Shown: piece by piece, positions 55,349 through 63,487 of the stretch | How the letters are laid out: every line of letters starts with the position of its first letter | How positions within the stretch are numbered: position 1 is the first letter of the stretch | DNA from: Sphingomonas panacis | Lineage (GTDB): Bacteria; Pseudomonadota; Alphaproteobacteria; Sphingomonadales; Sphingomonadaceae | DNA: 64,000 nt | Reading direction: 5' to 3' | Assembly: GCF_001717955.1 (NCBI RefSeq) | Contig: NZ_CP014168.1 | Span: 3,133,501 to 3,197,500, forward strand | Notes under the pieces: model-generated | Databases searched by the model: none | Seen by the model: the letters and a program-made list of their open reading frames with translations, nothing else | What the model was told of the DNA's origin: nothing | Translations under genes and position numbers: made by a program

Positions 55349-56308
55349 TTAGCGCTCGGCGACGCAGCGGTTTCGCTGGGTGCCGAGGCCGGTAATCGTC
55401 CCCTCCATGATGTCGCCGTCCCTGAGGAAGACACCGAACGCCGACCCATTGCCATAAGGCGATCCGGTGCAAATCACGTCGCCGGGCTGCAAAGCCACGC
55501 GATCCGACAGATAGGCGATCTGGCGCTCGATCGACGTCATCATGTCGGCGGTGCTTTCGTTCTGATAGACCTTGCCGTTCACCGAGAGCGTGATGGTGAG
55601 ATCGTAGGGATCGGCGACATACTGGCGCGGCACGAGGGTCGGGCCGAACGGCAGGAAGGTCGGAAAGCATTTGCCCGACAGCCAGTCGGCGCCGATCGCC
55701 GATCCGTCGCGCCGGAAGATATGCTCCCGCGCGGTGACGTCGTTGACGATCACGAAACCGGCGACATACGCCATTGCGTTTTCCGCCGCCACATGTCGCG
55801 CGCGGCGACCGATCACGACGCCGAGTTCGAGCTCCCAGTCGGGCTTCTCGACGTTGTTCGGCAGGATCACCGCGTCCTGCGGGCCGACGACACACGACGG
55901 CAGTTTGATGAAGCAATAGGGCAGCGCATTCTTGCGCTCGTCCATGATTTTTTCAACATGGCGCCGGCGGTCTTCCTCGCTCAGCGCATCATGCTCGGCG
56001 GTGCGCATCGAGGGATCGCCCATGATGATGCCGACGACATGCTTTTTGTAATTGGCGCCGGTGCAGAAAATCTGGCGCGGCAGATACGGCGCGTGGACGG
56101 TAAGCGTGTCGATCGGCCGCGCGCTGGCGAGCAAGGCTGGGTCGGTCGCGGCGCGTTCGAGCGCGGGCAGCACCGCGTCCCAGTCGTCGAGCAGCGCAAG
56201 CAGGTCGCGCGTTTCGCCGCTCGCTGCCAGCGGCATGGCACGATCGTCGACGACGAGTGCGACCTCCGGGTGCCGGTCAAAGGTGATCGTGGCAAGGCCA
56301 AAGGTCAT
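55349..56308 (-). CDS. fumarylacetoacetate hydrolase family protein
   Basis: FAH-fold enzymes cleave or hydrate acylpyruvates and 2-oxo acids formed by ring cleavage. The 319-residue protein has an N-terminal cap domain (about 1-75) and the C-terminal catalytic domain with IFCTGANYKKHV, FIKLPSCVVGPQDAVILP, DWELELGVVIGRRARHV, VAGFVIVNDVTARE and GDVICTGSPYGNGSAFG, retaining the acidic metal ligands. ATG 56308 is the only sensible start; the long upstream extension is a shadow. It is the last of three minus-strand enzyme genes and follows the flavin hydroxylase by 14 bases, fitting cleavage of a ring-fission product. Confidence 0.9.
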   Translation of the reverse strand: MTFGLATITFDRHPEVALVVDDRAMPLAASGETRDLLALLDDWDAVLPALERAATDPALLASARPIDTLTVHAPYLPRQIFCTGANYKKHVVGIIMGDPSMRTAEHDALSEEDRRRHVEKIMDERKNALPYCFIKLPSCVVGPQDAVILPNNVEKPDWELELGVVIGRRARHVAAENAMAYVAGFVIVNDVTAREHIFRRDGSAIGADWLSGKCFPTFLPFGPTLVPRQYVADPYDLTITLSVNGKVYQNESTADMMTSIERQIAYLSDRVALQPGDVICTGSPYGNGSAFGVFLRDGDIMEGTITGLGTQRNRCVAER

Positions 56309-56322
56309 TGCGGGATTCCTGA

Positions 56323-57438
56323 TCAATAGGGCTGTTGAAGCAGGTGCATCGTCTCGCCCATGATCGTCGTCGCCGGCACCTGATCGCCCGCCGCCATCTC
56401 GATCTCGCCGATACGCACGGAATTCTCGACGACGAGCCGCGCCCGCTCGAAGCGCCGCGCCATAAAGCGCGCCAGCGCTTCGTCCACGGACGTGCCGCTG
56501 GTCAGTTCCTCGCCCAGCACCAGCCCGTCCTCGACCGCGATGCCGGCGCCCGATGCCATGTGCGGCGTCGTCGCATGCGCGGAATCGCCGATCAGCACGA
56601 CGCGCCCCTTGTACCAGGGCGATGGCAGCAACAGCCATTCGAGCGGCCGGTAATTGATCTGCGAGGCCTCGCCGAGGCCCGCGCGTATCGCCGGGATGTC
56701 GCCGCCGAACGGTGCCAACAGGGCGTCGAGATGGGGAAGCTGCTCCTCGGGCGCGAACCAGGGATTGTCCGGCACATGTTCGAGCACGAACATGTAGATC
56801 TCATCGCGCGAGACCGGGTTGATGCCGAGCTTGACCGCGCCGCCGACGTACAACTCGGTACGATCGAGATGGGCAGGGCGGGGCGCGAGGATGCGCCAGC
56901 AGCCCTGGCCGGTGAAGCGTGGCGCCGGGGCTTGCGGGAACAGCATCCCGCGCGTGGCGGAGAAGATGCCCTCTGCCGCCGCCACCACGTCGAACCGGCC
57001 GCTGCTGCCGTCCGAGAACGCAACATCCACGCCGTCGCCGTCATCGTGCAGCGCTTCGGCCTTGATTCCCAGCCGCACCTCGACCCCGGCCGCGCGCACC
57101 GCCCGCGACAGAATGTCGTGCAGCACCGGCCGCAGGATTCCGCCGCCCGACTGGATCGGCAGCGGGTTTTCGGGAACCGGTGATTCCATGATGACATGTC
57201 CGGTCACGCTGCGCAGGCGGATGCCCGCGCCCACGAAACCCCGTTCGCGTACCTCGTCCAGAATGCCCAGATCGTCGAACGCCCGCAGCGAGATACCGGT
57301 CACGCTTATGCCGGCGCCGTATACGCGCCATTGTGGATCGGCGTCGATCAACGTCACCGCCACACCGCGTCTGGCGAGCGATATTGCCGCCGTCATACCG
57401 CCGACACCGCCGCCGACGACGAGAACCCGATCCCCCAT
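56323..57438 (-). CDS. FAD-dependent aromatic hydroxylase (salicylate-hydroxylase-like)
   Basis: Single-component flavin monooxygenase of 371 residues. FAD sites: RVLVVGGGVGGMTAAISLARRG at the N-terminus, a VVAAAEGIFSATR stretch where the DG motif would be (Asp-Gly replaced by Ala-Glu-Gly), and VVLIGDSAHATTPHMASGAGIAVEDG. The pattern resembles salicylate 1-hydroxylase and 3-hydroxybenzoate 6-hydroxylase groups. Between a dioxygenase and an FAH enzyme it most likely prepares an aromatic ring for cleavage. ATG 57438 is 21 bases after the dioxygenase stop. Confidence 0.9.
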   Translation of the reverse strand: MGDRVLVVGGGVGGMTAAISLARRGVAVTLIDADPQWRVYGAGISVTGISLRAFDDLGILDEVRERGFVGAGIRLRSVTGHVIMESPVPENPLPIQSGGGILRPVLHDILSRAVRAAGVEVRLGIKAEALHDDGDGVDVAFSDGSSGRFDVVAAAEGIFSATRGMLFPQAPAPRFTGQGCWRILAPRPAHLDRTELYVGGAVKLGINPVSRDEIYMFVLEHVPDNPWFAPEEQLPHLDALLAPFGGDIPAIRAGLGEASQINYRPLEWLLLPSPWYKGRVVLIGDSAHATTPHMASGAGIAVEDGLVLGEELTSGTSVDEALARFMARRFERARLVVENSVRIGEIEMAAGDQVPATTIMGETMHLLQQPY

Positions 57439-57459
57439 GATGTTTCCTTTCGCCGGCGA

Positions 57460-58365
57460 TCAGGCCGGGATGTGCCACAAGCCCTTGTCGGGGCTCAGTT
57501 CGGCGTGTGGGACATTGCCGGGAATGATCCGGCCGGTGCCCCATTGGTCGGTGATCGACGGTGTCGGCGCATAGGTCTGTGGAACCCAGGTCGCGTCATC
57601 GACCTCCTCGAGATCCGACGTATATTCCACCGCGTTGCCGTTGGGCGTGACGAAGTAGCTGAATGTGTTGTTGCCGGCGGTGTGGCGGCCCGGACCCCAG
57701 CTCAGCTTGACATTGTTCTCGTGCATCCGCGCCAGCCCGCGCATCATTTCGTCGACCGAACTCACGTCGAAGGCGATGTGGTTGAGCGTGGGCGGTCCCG
57801 GCAGGATGGCGAGACGGTGATGCGCGGTGTTGCAGCGCAGGAACACCATGAACTCGCCGATCCAGTCGGTCAGGCGGAATCCGAGGACGTCTTCGTAGAA
57901 GTGCTCCAGCGCCTTGATGTCGGGCGAATGCAGCACGACGTGGCTGATGCCGATCGGTATCGCCTCGCCCTTGGCGAGCGTGCGGTGCTGGCGCGGCGTG
58001 CCTTCGCACACCACCTCGATCGCACGGCCTTCTGGATCGAAAAAGCGGCAGGCATAGCCGCCGGCCGGCCCGTCGGCGGGGCCGGGCGCGGCGATGATCT
58101 TCGCGCCGGCCGCCTGTGCCTTGGCGAAGATCGTATCGACCGCGGCGCGCCCCGCCGCCGAGAAGCCGATCAGATCGGTCTTGCGTTCGACATCCTCGCG
58201 CAGCCGGATGACAAAGGCGTGCGGAGAGCCTTCGGCCGCGAAATAGACCTTGCCGTCATGCTCGCCGACTTCGACCAGTCCCCAGGTTTTGCCGAAGAAG
58301 TCCCGCTCGGCGGCCAGATCGGGAACTGCGAGCCCGACATATTGCAGATCGTTTACGCTTGCCAT
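57460..58365 (-). CDS. VOC-family extradiol-type ring-cleavage dioxygenase
   Basis: Two-module vicinal oxygen chelate protein of 301 residues, the usual size for type I extradiol dioxygenases. The C-terminal module has the 2-His-1-Glu iron site: His142 (GISHVVLHSPD), His196 (LNHIAFDV) and Glu248 (GNAVEYTSD). Supporting positions around HHRLAILPGPP also fit. The N-terminal module is non-catalytic, as in the family. The ATG at 58365 follows GGAGGG. It leads the minus-strand trio dioxygenase-hydroxylase-FAH, transcribed in the same direction as the TonB receptor 67 bases upstream. Expected substrate is a catechol or related diol. Confidence 0.9.
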   Translation of the reverse strand: MASVNDLQYVGLAVPDLAAERDFFGKTWGLVEVGEHDGKVYFAAEGSPHAFVIRLREDVERKTDLIGFSAAGRAAVDTIFAKAQAAGAKIIAAPGPADGPAGGYACRFFDPEGRAIEVVCEGTPRQHRTLAKGEAIPIGISHVVLHSPDIKALEHFYEDVLGFRLTDWIGEFMVFLRCNTAHHRLAILPGPPTLNHIAFDVSSVDEMMRGLARMHENNVKLSWGPGRHTAGNNTFSYFVTPNGNAVEYTSDLEEVDDATWVPQTYAPTPSITDQWGTGRIIPGNVPHAELSPDKGLWHIPA

Positions 58366-58431
58366 CAACGTCGGCCCTCCGCTTCGCTGATCCGCATATT
58401 CCTGCCTATAGGAAATAGCAAGTTGGATCTG

Positions 58432-60963
58432 TCAGCGGAACCGTGCACCGACGCGAACGCCATAGGTGCGCGGCGCTTCGTAAGACCCGATGTAGATGCC
58501 GCTCGCGGCGACCTGTGACACCCCGAACACACGGCGGAAGTCTTCGAGATTGTTGACGAATCCCGTCACGAACCAGCGCTCGTCGGTCGGCCCGAACGTG
58601 ATCGACGCGTTGGAGGTCGTGCCGGCCTTGGCGTAGATATAGGACGAATAGCTCGGGTCTTCCTGCGCGCGCCCGCGGTAGCGCGTGCCAGCCTGAAGCA
58701 CGATCTTATAGTCGCCCAGCGGTATCGTCTGTTGCCCGTTGACGTTGAACGACCATTCCGGCGTGTTGACCGCCGGCTGGCCCGAACAGTCGATATGATA
58801 CACTGCTTCGGTCACGCCGTTGATGACGCTGTTGCCGGCCTGCGCGCCGCACGTCGTCGGGGGCGGCGCGCCCTGATTGGGCACGTCATATTGGAAGCTG
58901 TCGTAATTGGTGTGGACATATTGCACGCTGCCCGACAGCAGCGTGTTGCGGGTGACGAGGAATTGCGCGTCGGCATCGACGCCATAGATCGTGCTCTTGC
59001 CGACATTGCGGGTCAGGAACACCGTGGTCGGCGGGTTGCCGAGATCATATCCGAACGTGCTGAACTGCTGGTTGCGGTATTTCCAGTAGAAGCCCTCGAT
59101 GTTGAACTGCACCGTGTTGTTGAAGAAGCGGTTCTTGCTGCCGATCGTCCAGGCGGCGATCGTCTCCGGCTTGTAGCTTTCCAGCCCCTGCGCGAACGCG
59201 AAGCCGCCGGCGTGATAGCCGGTCTCGTAGCTGACATAGGCCATCGACGTGTTCGAAAACGCATATTCCGCACCAAGCCGGTAGGTGAACTTCGAATTGG
59301 TGAGACCGGAATTGATCGCGGTCTTCGCGTTCAGCACGAAGGGCGCGGTCTGCGATCCGCCGAAGGCGGGCGGCAAAGCGAAGAGCGGCACGTTCGTCAC
59401 CGGAACGCCGCGCGCCGCATAGAAGGCGCGCAGCGATGCGGCGTCGGGAACGAGCGGGATGAACGGCACGGTCGGGCACTGGTTTGGCGGGAAGGACGCC
59501 GGGTTGCCGCAGAACAGGATGTAGGTGTCGCTGGTTCCGTCGAAGCGCTTCTTGTCCTGCGTGTATCGGCCGGCGGCGGTCAGGCTGAGCTTGCTGGTCG
59601 CATGCCACGTCAGCTTGCCGAAGCCCGCGTAGGAATCGGTCGTGGTGGTGAAATTCTGGTACGGCACCAGCACGAACTGCGAGAAATAGGTGTTCGACCG
59701 GATGTGCTCGCCGAAATAATAGCCGCCGACCACGAAATCGAGCGGGCCGGTCTTGCCGGCATAGCGGACCTCGCCGCTGAACTGCCGGTCCTTCTCGTGG
59801 GTGCCAGCGCCGTTCATGCCAGGGGTGATGAGATTGTCGAGCCGGGATTCACGGTACGCCGGCACCACGGTCAGCGTGCCCGGTCCGACCTGCCAGTTGG
59901 TTTCGCTGAGAATGCCCCAGAAATCGTTGTTGTTGTACGGCTGCCCCTGCACCACCTCGCCGGCACGGCCCGCCTGCGCGATGTAATGCGACGCGAGATA
60001 GGCTTGCGATTTCGGGCTGAAGATGCCCTCGCCGGGGGCGTAATTGGTCGGGCTGTAGCTGTAGCCGCTGAAACCGGTCCGGCCGAAGATCGGCGTCGCG
60101 GTGCCGACGTAGGTGGCGAACAGCTTGGCGCCGCCCTGATGCGCATAGTCCGCCGATATGCGCGTGTTCAGCGTCGGGGTGAGTTCGGCATAAACCTGAG
60201 CGCGGGCGCCATATTCGTGCTGGTCGTTGGTGCCGTCGTTGTAGAACGGATCGTGCGAGGCATAATTCCCGGCGAGGCGGAATGCGCCGGAGGTGCTGAT
60301 CGGCAGGTTCACCGCGGCCTGCGCGTTGACCGTGTTGTAATTGCCGTAACTCACCGTGCCATCGGCCGAAAGCGTGTCGAGTTGCGGGCGATTGGGGATC
60401 ACGTTGATCGCGCCGCCCGTGGCGTTGCGCCCGTACAGCGTGCCCTGCGGCCCTTTCAGAACCTCGACCCGCTGGAGATCGTAGAAGCTGCCGCTCGTCG
60501 AGGAGGGGCGGCCGATGTAGACGCCGTCGTAGTTGAACGCGACCGCGGGGTCCGAATAGGCGTTTACCGTGGTGTTGCCGACGCCGCGCACCACGAAAGT
60601 GGTGTAGGAGCCGCCAGTGCTGGCGGCGACCAGCGCAGGCACCACCCGCGAGAGATCCTCAGGACGGGTGACCGCCTGCTGCACCAGATCCTCGGGCTTG
60701 ATGACGCTGATCGCGATCGGCGCGCGCTGCGCGCTTTCCGAGACGCGCTGCGCGGTGACGACGATATCCTCGAGCCCTTCGGCGCTGGTATCGATGTGGG
60801 TGCTGTTGGGCGCGCCGCCTTGCGGTGAATTGGCGGCGGGAAGCGATTGCGGCACCGGCGCCGCGTCTCCGCTTGCGGACGTGGGCGGCGGCGTTTGGGC
60901 ATGAGCGGGCGTGGCCATCGCCAGGACGCTGGCCGAGGCAAGCAGCAGGATTGCGCGATTCAT
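58432..60963 (-). CDS. TonB-dependent receptor of the catabolic cluster (843 aa)
   Basis: Outer-membrane receptor with signal peptide ending ATPAHA-Q, a Pro/Ala/Ser linker, TonB box DIVVTAQRVSE, plug (RAPIAISVIKPEDLVQQAVTRPEDLSRVVPAL... RVEVLKGPQGTLYGRNATGGAINVI) and a barrel closing with GVRVGARFR. It belongs to the same small-molecule receptor style as the gene at 33308. The ATG at 60963 sits six bases after GGAGGGG. It is upstream of and co-directional with the ring-cleavage genes, and divergent from the MetE-like gene, so it probably imports the substrate of the whole cluster. Confidence 0.95.
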   Translation of the reverse strand: MNRAILLLASASVLAMATPAHAQTPPPTSASGDAAPVPQSLPAANSPQGGAPNSTHIDTSAEGLEDIVVTAQRVSESAQRAPIAISVIKPEDLVQQAVTRPEDLSRVVPALVAASTGGSYTTFVVRGVGNTTVNAYSDPAVAFNYDGVYIGRPSSTSGSFYDLQRVEVLKGPQGTLYGRNATGGAINVIPNRPQLDTLSADGTVSYGNYNTVNAQAAVNLPISTSGAFRLAGNYASHDPFYNDGTNDQHEYGARAQVYAELTPTLNTRISADYAHQGGAKLFATYVGTATPIFGRTGFSGYSYSPTNYAPGEGIFSPKSQAYLASHYIAQAGRAGEVVQGQPYNNNDFWGILSETNWQVGPGTLTVVPAYRESRLDNLITPGMNGAGTHEKDRQFSGEVRYAGKTGPLDFVVGGYYFGEHIRSNTYFSQFVLVPYQNFTTTTDSYAGFGKLTWHATSKLSLTAAGRYTQDKKRFDGTSDTYILFCGNPASFPPNQCPTVPFIPLVPDAASLRAFYAARGVPVTNVPLFALPPAFGGSQTAPFVLNAKTAINSGLTNSKFTYRLGAEYAFSNTSMAYVSYETGYHAGGFAFAQGLESYKPETIAAWTIGSKNRFFNNTVQFNIEGFYWKYRNQQFSTFGYDLGNPPTTVFLTRNVGKSTIYGVDADAQFLVTRNTLLSGSVQYVHTNYDSFQYDVPNQGAPPPTTCGAQAGNSVINGVTEAVYHIDCSGQPAVNTPEWSFNVNGQQTIPLGDYKIVLQAGTRYRGRAQEDPSYSSYIYAKAGTTSNASITFGPTDERWFVTGFVNNLEDFRRVFGVSQVAASGIYIGSYEAPRTYGVRVGARFR

Positions 60964-61124
60964 CGTCATCCCCTCCAGTTCGGCTGCGGCTTATTTCCCG
61001 CATGCCGGATTATTAATTCTGGCTATCATGAATTATAGCAGGGCTCAAGCCCGCATGTGGCACCGGCTTTCCGAATTCGATCTTTGCTGTAGAAGTGAAT
61101 AATCATGACCCTGGGAAATCTCGC

Positions 61125-62255
61125 ATGACGCATATCGCGACCACCCACGTCGGCAGCCTGCCGCGCGGACGCGAACTCACCCCGCTGCTGCTCGCGCGCG
61201 ATCAGGGCCAGCCCTATGATGCCGCAACGTTCGACAGCGTCGTGCAGACCGCCGTCGATGCGGCGGTCGCCGCGCAGGTCGAAGCCGGTGTGACGGTGGT
61301 CAGCGACGGCGAACTCGGCAAGGTCGGCTATTCGACCTATATGATCGAGCGATTGTCCGGCTTCGGCGGTCACGTGGATCGCAAACCGGCGCTTGATCTC
61401 GCGCCGCTGCCCGAATTGCGCGCCAAGCTCGCGCATATCATGGGCGCGCAGGAGTTCGTGCGCGCGTCCTGCATCGGCGACGTGAAGCTGGTCAGCCTGG
61501 CGCCGCTGCACGACGACATCCGCCGCTTCCGCACCGCGCTCGATCGGCAGGGCAGGGCGGTCCGCGCCTTCATGAACGCCGCGTCGCCCGGCCTCATCAC
61601 CGCGTTCCAGAAGAACCTCCATTACCCGAGCCACGAGGCCTATCTGGCTGATCTGGTGACTGCGATGCGGCCCGAATACGAAGCGATCGTCGCAGCCGGC
61701 TTCGAGCTGCAACTCGATTGCCCAGATCTCGCGATGTCGCGCCACACCGGCTATCAGGAGATGGGCGAGGGGGAGTTCCTCGCCACGATCGAAGCCAATG
61801 TCGAGGCGCTCAACGCCGCCACCGCCGGCATCGCGCCGGAGCGGATGCGGATGCACGTGTGCTGGGGCAATTACGAAGGCCCGCACGATCACGATATCGC
61901 GCTCGAGAAGATCATCGGTATCGTTCTCAAGGCGCGCCCTGCGACGATCCTGTTCGAAGCGGCGAACCCGCGTCACGAGCATGAATGGACGGTCTGGCGC
62001 GATGCGCGCGTGCCGGAGGACAAGATCCTCGCGCCCGGGCTGATCGACACCTGTTCGAATTACCTCGAACACCCCGAACTGGTCGCGCAGCGGATCGAGC
62101 GGTTCGCGGCGATCGTCGGCAAGGACCGCGTGGTCGCCAGCACCGACTGCGGCTTCGGCACCTTCGCCGGCTATGGCAAGATCGACCCGGCGGTGACATG
62201 GGCCAAGCTGCGCGCGCTGCGCGAAGGCGCGGATATCGCCGGCGCGCGGCTGTGA
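61125..62255 (+). CDS. MetE-like (cobalamin-independent methionine synthase II family) zinc protein
   Basis: A 376-residue single-barrel homologue of the C-terminal domain of MetE and of epoxyalkane:coenzyme M transferase. The full zinc set is present: His244 and Cys246 (MHVCWGNYEG), Glu278 (ILFEAANPRHEHE) and Cys342 (STDCGFGTF). It starts HIATTHVGSLPR, the usual barrel entry. It lacks the MetE N-terminal domain, so a general methionine-synthase role is unlikely. Stand-alone members activate a thiol for alkyl transfer or are of unknown function. Here, among aromatic-ring genes, demethylation or thiol adduct chemistry is conceivable but unproven. Its stop overlaps the SnoaL-like gene (GTGA). 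Confidence 0.88.
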   Translation: MTHIATTHVGSLPRGRELTPLLLARDQGQPYDAATFDSVVQTAVDAAVAAQVEAGVTVVSDGELGKVGYSTYMIERLSGFGGHVDRKPALDLAPLPELRAKLAHIMGAQEFVRASCIGDVKLVSLAPLHDDIRRFRTALDRQGRAVRAFMNAASPGLITAFQKNLHYPSHEAYLADLVTAMRPEYEAIVAAGFELQLDCPDLAMSRHTGYQEMGEGEFLATIEANVEALNAATAGIAPERMRMHVCWGNYEGPHDHDIALEKIIGIVLKARPATILFEAANPRHEHEWTVWRDARVPEDKILAPGLIDTCSNYLEHPELVAQRIERFAAIVGKDRVVASTDCGFGTFAGYGKIDPAVTWAKLRALREGADIAGARL

Positions 62256-62644
62256 CCCCGGAAGCGCGCCGCGCCGCCGAGTGGGACTGTACCCGGCTCG
62301 TGCATCTGTACGCCAATCTCAACGATCAGGCGCGCTGGGCCGAGGTGGCCGCGCTCTACGCCGCCGATGGCTGCATGACTCGCCCCACCGCGCCGGATTC
62401 GCCGGTGATTGGCCGGCCCGCGATCCTCGCCGCCTTCGAAAGCCGGCCACCCCGCACGACACGCCACGTCTGCGCCAATGTCGTCATCCAGGTCCAGAGC
62501 GAGACGACCGCGCACGGCAGCAGCGCGATGCTGTTGTTCACCGCTGCCGGCACGCCGCCGCTGGTCGGCGGGTTCGAGGATCGGTTCGTCCACACGGAAC
62601 AGGGCTGGCGCTTCGCCGAACGGCGCGGCACCCTGACGTTCTGA
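62252..62644 (+). CDS. SnoaL/NTF2-like small protein
   Basis: A 130-residue cone-fold protein starting with GTG at 62252, inside the preceding stop. It shows the SnoaL_4-type opening WDCTRLVHLYANLNDQARWAEVAALYAADGCMTRP and the later VGGFEDRFVHTEQGWRFAERR. Such proteins include ring-hydroxylating dioxygenase small subunits, dehydratases, isomerases and many unknowns. The GTGA overlap with the MetE-like gene implies coupled translation and perhaps a shared pathway. No active-site assignment is safe. Confidence 0.82.
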   Translation: MTPEARRAAEWDCTRLVHLYANLNDQARWAEVAALYAADGCMTRPTAPDSPVIGRPAILAAFESRPPRTTRHVCANVVIQVQSETTAHGSSAMLLFTAAGTPPLVGGFEDRFVHTEQGWRFAERRGTLTF

Positions 62645-62734
62645 TCGCGCCGCCCGACCCACCGCGCAGAGGCACGGGCGGAGCCTGCCATTTTCCCTCA
62701 GCGCCGATAGGTGTGCTCGCACAGGAGACCGTTC

Positions 62735-63487
62735 ATGCATGAGAATCCCGCCGCCGGAGAAAGTACGCCGCTTCTGCTACTGCCCGGTCTGATGTGCGAC
62801 GCACGCATTTTCGCGGGCCAGCTCGCCGGCCTCGCCTCAGCGCGTATGGCGGCCGATTATGGCGATCTCGATGATCTCGGCGCGATGGCCGAGCGGCTGC
62901 TCGCCGCCGCACCGCCGCGCTTCGCGCTGCTCGGCCATTCGATGGGCGGCCGCGTCGCGCTTGAAGTGGTGCGGCGGGCACCCGAACGCGTCGCGCGCTT
63001 CGTTCTGGCCAGCACCGGCGTCCACCCGCGCCGCGACGGCGAGCAGGAGAAACGCCACGCGCTTCGCGATATCGGGCGCGCACAGGGGATTTCCGCGCTG
63101 GTCGATGTCTGGTTGCCGCCGATGCTCGGTGCCGCCGCCGCGCGCGACACCGCGCTGGTGGAAACGCTCGCCGCGATGTGCCGCGACGCCGGCATGGCGC
63201 GCTACGAGGCGCAGGAGGCGGCCTTGCTCAACCGGCCCGACGTCACCGCATTGCTGCCGAGCATCGACTGCCCGGTGCTGGTGATCGTTGGAAGCGAGGA
63301 CCGCTGGAGTCCGCCTGAACAACATCGCGCGATTACGGCGGCCATCCCCGGTGCCGAACTCGTGGTGATCGACGGCTGCGGGCACATGCTGCCTGTCGAA
63401 GCGCCCGGTGCCGTCAATGCCGCGCTATCCCGCTGGCTCGCGGAGCCGCCGGCTACGCCCTGCCAAAACGGCTACGCGCCTCAGTGA
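62735..63487 (+). CDS. alpha/beta hydrolase
   Basis: A 250-residue serine hydrolase without signal peptide. The oxyanion region is LLLLPGLMCDARIFAGQ, the nucleophile Ser69 is in ALLGHSMGGRVAL, and the later acid and base are suggested by VIVGSEDRWSP and GCGHMLPVEAP. It resembles small hydrolases (for example carboxylesterase or meta-cleavage hydrolase relatives) that follow ring cleavage. The ATG at 62735 has AGGAGA seven bases upstream. It lies 90 bases after the SnoaL-like gene and its tail overlaps the convergent MFS gene by seven bases. Confidence 0.87.
   Translation: MHENPAAGESTPLLLLPGLMCDARIFAGQLAGLASARMAADYGDLDDLGAMAERLLAAAPPRFALLGHSMGGRVALEVVRRAPERVARFVLASTGVHPRRDGEQEKRHALRDIGRAQGISALVDVWLPPMLGAAAARDTALVETLAAMCRDAGMARYEAQEAALLNRPDVTALLPSIDCPVLVIVGSEDRWSPPEQHRAITAAIPGAELVVIDGCGHMLPVEAPGAVNAALSRWLAEPPATPCQNGYAPQ

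Noticed and set aside
58732..60828. 698-codon plus-strand open frame opposite the catabolic-cluster receptor
   Set aside because: Shadow of a complete receptor gene; no ribosome site or recognisable domain.
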